Under the pieces are notes generated by a model, which was given only the letters and a program-made list of their open reading frames with translations, did not search any database and had not been told where the DNA came from. A DNA stretch of 17,671 bases. Origin: DASYML01 sp036399835 (GTDB lineage Bacteria > Acidobacteriota > Blastocatellia > Pyrinomonadales > Pyrinomonadaceae). Shown here in pieces: positions 14,109 through 17,671 of the stretch. Location of the stretch: contig DASWMI010000089.1 in assembly GCA_036399835.1 (NCBI GenBank), positions 1 through 17,671 of the forward strand. The letters run 5' to 3'. Made by a program: the position numbers and the translations under genes. Positions within the stretch are counted from its first letter, which is position 1. The number at the start of each line of letters is the position of its first letter.

Positions 14109-14416
14109 GACAGAACTTTTTGAAACTTTACCACCGCGCAGGCGTTTAGCCAGACAGGTAGGTGGGCTCCTCCAGAGGGCGGACGGGAAAAGGACGAGCG
14201 GTTTTCTTTTAGAGTGCTCTTCCGGTTCCTGCCCGCCCTTTGCGTTTCCAGATGCCCCGCGCGCGCCCGCCCTTTCAAATCGCTGCTCTTAACTGGACAA
14301 ACAGGCGCGCCGCTCGTTAGACTCAAAAATTTGTTGAGGTAGAATAAAACTCATCCGAAGCGCCCCGGCGCTCAATTATCAACCTATCCTGATTAAGACG
14401 GAGAACCGAATTTCTC
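14109..14416. other. 308-bp gap between the SprT-like gene and efp
   Basis: No gene seen. An imperfect inverted repeat (14177-14193 with 14222-14238, 13 of 17 pairs, 28-base loop) is followed by TTTGCGTTT and could end the SprT-like transcript. ACGAGCGG near 14194 is complementary to CCGCTCGT near 14310. The right end holds a plausible efp promoter. Confidence 0.5.
14340..14345 (+). promoter_or_regulatory. Possible -10 box of efp
   Basis: TAGAAT matches TATAAT at five of six positions in an A/T-rich stretch 71 bases before the efp ATG. The expected -35 position (TTAGAC, 14317-14322) is a poor match, so this is tentative. Confidence 0.35.
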
Positions 14417-14980
14417 ATGGCAATCCCTGCAACACAGATTCGACGCGGCATGGTTATCCTCCATGAAGGGCAGCTCTGCAAGGTGGTGGACTTTCGCCAT
14501 CACACTCCCGGCAACCTGCGTGCGATGGTCCAGACCAAGCTACGAAATCTGCGCACCGGCGCATCCTTTGAACATCGCTTTCGCTCCGCCGACACAGTCG
14601 AGAAGGCCACGCTCGAACAGCACGAGATGGAGTATCTTTACTCAGACGGCTCGCAGCACCATTTTATGAACACGGAGAATTACGAGCAGACGGCTTTGAC
14701 CGACGAAGACCTCGGCGATGCAACGCAATGGCTCTCGCCCGGAGTCAAGATTCAGGCGGAGTTTTACGAAGGGCAGCCCATCGGCGTAGAGCTTCCGCCC
14801 TCTATGGAACTGACGGTCGTCAGCACCGAGCCAACGATGAAGGGCGCGACCATCTCCAATGTCAACAAGCCTGCGACGCTTGAAAACGGGGTCACGATAC
14901 AAGTTCCGCCATTTATCAACGAGGGCGACCGCATTCGCGTAGCCCCCTCCGAAGGGCGCTATATGGAGCGCGCCAAGTAA
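14417..14980 (+). CDS. efp: Elongation factor P
   Basis: 187 residues, the normal length. EF-P binds the ribosome beside the P-site tRNA and relieves stalling at polyproline. Three domains: N-terminal KOW-like (1-65) with the tip loop TPGNLRAM (30-37), the OB domain with YLYSDGSQHHFMNTENYEQ (73-91), and a C-terminal OB domain with KPATLENGVTIQVPPFINEG (150-169). Odd: the position right after PG, Lys34 in E. coli and Arg in some others, is Asn33, followed by Leu34 and Arg35. The loop is therefore not a substrate of the usual pattern for EpmA lysylation or EarP rhamnosylation; from memory, PGNLRA occurs in other Acidobacteriota. GGAG lies 13 bases before the ATG. Confidence 0.96.
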   Translation: MAIPATQIRRGMVILHEGQLCKVVDFRHHTPGNLRAMVQTKLRNLRTGASFEHRFRSADTVEKATLEQHEMEYLYSDGSQHHFMNTENYEQTALTDEDLGDATQWLSPGVKIQAEFYEGQPIGVELPPSMELTVVSTEPTMKGATISNVNKPATLENGVTIQVPPFINEGDRIRVAPSEGRYMERAK

Positions 14981-14990
14981 AGTCATCAGC

Positions 14991-15121
14991 GATAGGTGAT
15001 GAGCGACGAGTGATGTGCAGAGTGAACGCGCGAACGCGTCAATGGAAAATCTTTTTCCATTCAATATTACCATCGGCTTCACTTTTATCACCCGCCAGTC
15101 TCCACTCGTCGCTCATCACTC
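14991..15121. repeat. Heptamer inverted repeat E (GATGAGT/GACGAGT unit) between efp and waaA
   Basis: The left array 14991-15015 reads with period 7 (GATAGGT, GATGAGC, GACGAGT, GATG); the right array runs 15103 to the waaA start. 14996-15012 and 15103-15119 are perfect 17-base reverse complements, 90 bases apart. The waaA ATG (15122) falls in what would be the next heptamer (CTCATCA then CTCATGC), so the start codon appears to have been built from, or fused to, the array. Confidence 0.85.
15041..15061. other. A/T-rich hairpin nested inside repeat E
   Basis: AATGGAAAA (15041-15049) and TTTTCCATT (15053-15061) form a perfect 9-bp stem with a 3-base loop. The U-rich stem arm resembles a weak terminator for efp but has no GC-rich stem or trailing T-run. 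Confidence 0.5.
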
Positions 15122-16492
15122 ATGCTTTTTCTCTACAGCCTCCTGCTCACGCTGGGCATCGTCGCGCTTCTGCCGCGTTTTATTTACGATGCGCTGCGAC
15201 ACGGGAAATATATTCCGGGTCTGCGCCAGCGTCTGGGCCAGCTTCCTTTGATAGAGACCGGAGGGCGTCCGGTTATCTGGCTGCATTGCGTTTCGGTCGG
15301 AGAGACGCAGGCCGCGCGTCCGCTCGTGCGTGCGATACGCGAACGCTTCCCCACCCATGCACTGGTCGTCTCGACCACCACCATGACAGGCCAGCGCGTG
15401 GCGCTCGAAGCCTTCCGCGAAGAGGCCGCCGCCGTTCTTTATTTTCCCTTTGACTGGGGCTGGTCCACACGGCGCGCCCTGCGCGCAGTCAATCCTTCCG
15501 CCGTGTTGATTATGGAGACGGAGCTATGGCCGCGCTTTCTCTTTGAGTGTCGCGCGCGCCGTGTGCCAGTGGCGCTCTTGAACGGGCGGCTCTCAGAGAA
15601 ATCTTTTCGCAATTACAGGTTGATACTTCCCTTTATCCGCCGCGTCGTTAATTGCCTGGACCTGGCTCTCATGCAGACCGAGACGGACGCAGCGCGGCTC
15701 AGCGCCTTGGGCCTCGCGCCCGAACGCTTGACGGTGACGGGCAACGTCAAGTTCGATGCCGACTCGGCGTCGGGCGAGCAAGCCCTGACGGAAGAACTCC
15801 GCGAGAGATTCAGTTTGAGCAAGCATCGCCCGCTGATTGTCGCCGCCAGCACGCACGCTCCAGAAGAGCGCGTTATCCTGTCGGCCTTTAAACAGCTTCG
15901 CGCCGCTCACGCTGTCAATCAGCCGCGACTGCTTTTAGCGCCGCGCCATCCAGAACGCTTTGCGGAGGTCGCCTCGCTCATCGAAGCATCCGGCCTCTCC
16001 TGGTCTCGTCGGTCCGCTCAGCCAGGGCCGAAGGATGTCGCCTGCGATGTGATCCTGCTCGATTCAATCGGAGAGTTGCGCGCCGTCTACACGCTCGCAG
16101 CCGTAGTCTTTGTCGGCGGTAGCATCGCGCGCACGGGCGGCCATAATGTGCTCGAACCGGCAGCCACAGGCTCATGCATCTTGACCGGCCATCACACCTT
16201 CAATTTCGCGTCTATCATCCGCGCCTTCAGAGAAGCAAACGCGCTCGTACAACTTCCGCCGCTCTCGGAAGAAGAAGCCCCCCATACGCTCACGAGTCTC
16301 TTAAAAGAACTGCTGGCGGACGAGCAGCGTAGGCATGAGCTTGGCGCGCGCGCTCTTGAGCTTTTCGCACAAAACCGTGGCGCGACCGAGCGCACCTTGA
16401 ATCTGCTCACGCCGCTCCTGGCAGCCGCCGCACGCAAAAGCGAAAGACTGGACCAGCCCGGCGCTAAACGCGAGGGCGCATTCAACGCATGA
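15122..16492 (+). CDS. waaA: WaaA (KdtA), 3-deoxy-D-manno-octulosonic acid transferase
   Basis: 456 residues, slightly longer than the usual 420-430 because of a C-terminal tail. A GT-B glycosyltransferase at the inner membrane that adds Kdo from CMP-Kdo to lipid IVA. The N-terminal hydrophobic segment (about 1-18) is the membrane anchor. Motifs: IPGLRQRLG (31-39), LHCVSVGETQAARPL (54-68) with the catalytic-type Glu61, TGNVKFD (206-212), LAPRHPERF (272-280), VGGSIARTGGHNVLEPAA (331-348). It starts inside heptamer repeat E with no Shine-Dalgarno site, and its stop overlaps lpxK (ATGA), so the two are co-translated. The number of Kdo residues added cannot be predicted. Confidence 0.95.
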   Translation: MLFLYSLLLTLGIVALLPRFIYDALRHGKYIPGLRQRLGQLPLIETGGRPVIWLHCVSVGETQAARPLVRAIRERFPTHALVVSTTTMTGQRVALEAFREEAAAVLYFPFDWGWSTRRALRAVNPSAVLIMETELWPRFLFECRARRVPVALLNGRLSEKSFRNYRLILPFIRRVVNCLDLALMQTETDAARLSALGLAPERLTVTGNVKFDADSASGEQALTEELRERFSLSKHRPLIVAASTHAPEERVILSAFKQLRAAHAVNQPRLLLAPRHPERFAEVASLIEASGLSWSRRSAQPGPKDVACDVILLDSIGELRAVYTLAAVVFVGGSIARTGGHNVLEPAATGSCILTGHHTFNFASIIRAFREANALVQLPPLSEEEAPHTLTSLLKELLADEQRRHELGARALELFAQNRGATERTLNLLTPLLAAAARKSERLDQPGAKREGAFNA

Positions 16493-17562
16493 TCTTGCCT
16501 AAAGAGACCGTCATGCTCGCGCCTCTCAGCGCTCTTTATGGCGCTCTAACGCGCGCCCGCCTGGCTCTTTATCGCGCGGGCGCGCTGCCCGTACACAGGA
16601 TTGAAGCGCCGGTCATCAGCGTGGGCAATCTGACAGCGGGCGGGACGGGCAAGAGTCCGCTCGTTGCCTGGGTCGCCCGCGCCGTCGCGCGCGAAGGGCT
16701 GCGCGTTTGCATACTGACTCGCGGCTACGGGCGCGCGCATCCTAAATCTCGCGTCATCGTTTCCGACGGCGAAAGGATTCTGGCTGGACCACTGGAAGGC
16801 GGCGACGAGCCTTGCATGCTCGCGGAGATGTTGCTAGGCAAAGCAGCAGTCATCAGCGATGCGGACCGCGTAGGGTCTGCGCGCTGGGCCGTCGAGAATC
16901 TCAAGAGCGAAGTCTTTATCCTCGACGACGGCTTTCAACATCTGCGGATAGCGCGCGATCTGAATCTGGTCCTCCTGGATGCGACCAACCCCTGGGGTGG
17001 AAGACGCCTCTTGCCGCGCGGCACTTTGCGCGAGCCGCGCGAAAATCTTTCGCGCGCCGATTGCATCGTCATCACGCGCGCAGACCAGGCCGACAACATA
17101 GCTTCTCTCCGCGCCGAGATAGAGAGCTTGAGCGGCTCGCGGCCTATCTTTCTTTCACACATTGCCAGCCAGCGTGCGAGGCCGCTCTTTGCCGCGTCCA
17201 TCCGCGAAGAGGCGGAAGCGATGATACGTTCGCAGCCTGTCGCGGCCTTCTGCGCCATCGGTAATCCGCAGGCCTTCTTCATGCAGCTCAGACGTCGCGG
17301 CAGCATCCTACTCAGCCACACGCGCGCCTTTTCGGACCACCATGTTTACACGCAAAGCGATGTGGACCAGCTAGAGCGCGAAGCACGCGAGCATGGAGCG
17401 CGTCTTCTGGTTACGACGGCCAAGGATGCCGTCAAGCTTCGCGCGCTGTGTTTTGAGCTTCCCTGTCTGGTATTGGAGATAGAGATCGGGTTTGATGAGG
17501 AGGATGGATTCTTGAGCTTGATAGAAAAAGCTGTGCGGCAGCGGCGTCAAGCTAAAGTTTAA
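16489..17562 (+). CDS. lpxK: LpxK, tetraacyldisaccharide 4'-kinase
   Basis: 357 residues, somewhat longer than the usual 320-330. LpxK phosphorylates the 4' position of the lipid A disaccharide to make lipid IVA, the acceptor used by WaaA. The N-terminal hydrophobic region (about 9-32) is the membrane-facing part. Motifs: ISVGNLTAGGTGKSPLVAW (43-61, Walker A), ILTRGYGR (75-82), LDDGFQHLRIARDLNLVLLD (145-164), LLPRGTLREP (174-183), CAIGNPQAFF (255-264), FSDHHVY (281-287) and TTAKDAVK (309-316). The ATG overlaps the waaA stop; Met9 (ATG 16513) is an alternative start close to where the family usually begins. The gene converges on a possible minus-strand gene at the right edge. Confidence 0.95.
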   Translation: MILPKETVMLAPLSALYGALTRARLALYRAGALPVHRIEAPVISVGNLTAGGTGKSPLVAWVARAVAREGLRVCILTRGYGRAHPKSRVIVSDGERILAGPLEGGDEPCMLAEMLLGKAAVISDADRVGSARWAVENLKSEVFILDDGFQHLRIARDLNLVLLDATNPWGGRRLLPRGTLREPRENLSRADCIVITRADQADNIASLRAEIESLSGSRPIFLSHIASQRARPLFAASIREEAEAMIRSQPVAAFCAIGNPQAFFMQLRRRGSILLSHTRAFSDHHVYTQSDVDQLEREAREHGARLLVTTAKDAVKLRALCFELPCLVLEIEIGFDEEDGFLSLIEKAVRQRRQAKV

Positions 17563-17575
17563 AGCTGCTCTCGGC

Positions 17576-17671
17576 TCAATCCGGGAGACTCTGCGAGGCA
17601 GGGCTGTCCGAGCCGGCACCGGCTGGCTTCGTTGGTTGCGGAGCTTCATCAGGCTGCGCCGTGGGCTTGGG
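17576..17671 (-). CDS. Possible 3' end of a Pro/Ala-rich protein (truncated by window edge)
   Basis: A minus-strand frame is open from the window edge to a TGA at 17578-17576, giving 31 residues rich in Pro, Ala, Gln and Ser (begins PKPTAQPDEAPQPTKP, ends SQSLPD). The composition resembles the disordered tail of a secreted or envelope protein, and the convergent position 13 bases after lpxK is reasonable. No domain is visible, so this is weak. Confidence 0.4.
   Translation of the reverse strand, partial: PKPTAQPDEAPQPTKPAGAGSDSPASQSLPD

Noticed and set aside
14212..14218. GAGTGCT, a CIRCE half-site
   Set aside because: No TTAGCACTC partner at 9-base spacing; it is part of a small AGAGTGCTCT palindrome in the SprT-efp gap, far from chaperone genes.
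17371..17649. 92-codon minus-strand frame over the lpxK end
   Set aside because: Antisense to conserved lpxK sequence; the frame ending at 17576 has more protein-like composition for a right-edge gene.

Overview
The window looks like chromosomal core sequence from a diderm bacterium of moderately high GC. The best fit is Acidobacteriota, perhaps class Blastocatellia. This rests on inference: lipid A/Kdo genes (waaA, lpxK) imply an LPS outer membrane; EF-P carries a PGNLRA loop tip and the SprT-like protein has a two-half layout, both of which I associate from memory with Acidobacteriota; and a bacilliredoxin-family gene is present. No phage, IS, CRISPR, tRNA or rRNA was recognised.

Layout. 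2-244: 3' end of tsaE. 356-796: bacilliredoxin-like brxA. 806-1669 (-): secreted TPM-domain protein. 1823-4246: recG. 4358-5490: two tandem, overlapping rsmD paralogues. 5578-6654: tsaD, followed by a strong terminator. 6761-7117 (-): small secreted protein of unknown function. 7469-12771 (-): heat-shock cluster in transcription order hrcA-grpE-dnaK-dnaJ. 13371-14108: SprT-like zinc metalloprotease. 14417-14980: efp. 15122-17562: waaA-lpxK with overlapping ends. 17576-17671 (-): possible 3' end of a Pro/Ala-rich protein entering from the right.

Functional themes. tsaE and tsaD both serve tRNA t6A synthesis; the rsmD copies (16S rRNA methylation) and efp also serve translation. hrcA-grpE-dnaK-dnaJ is a complete DnaK chaperone machine with its presumed repressor. 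waaA and lpxK are adjacent steps of Kdo2-lipid A synthesis.

The least explained structure is a set of intergenic inverted repeats at about 243, 1709, 4254, 5492, 7382, 10625 and 14991. In the clearest five (243, 4254, 5492, 7382, 14991) each arm is a short tandem array with a 7-nt (sometimes 8-nt) period. The heptamer differs between loci, except that 243 and 5492 share the same unit. Several arrays end within a few bases of the next start codon. The second notable signal is a 97-bp stretch that is perfectly identical between the two otherwise diverged rsmD genes, which suggests gene conversion. Smaller oddities are an acidic insert in RecG, a long acidic N-terminal extension on GrpE, no recognisable CIRCE at hrcA, and no Lys/Arg directly after the PG of the EF-P loop.
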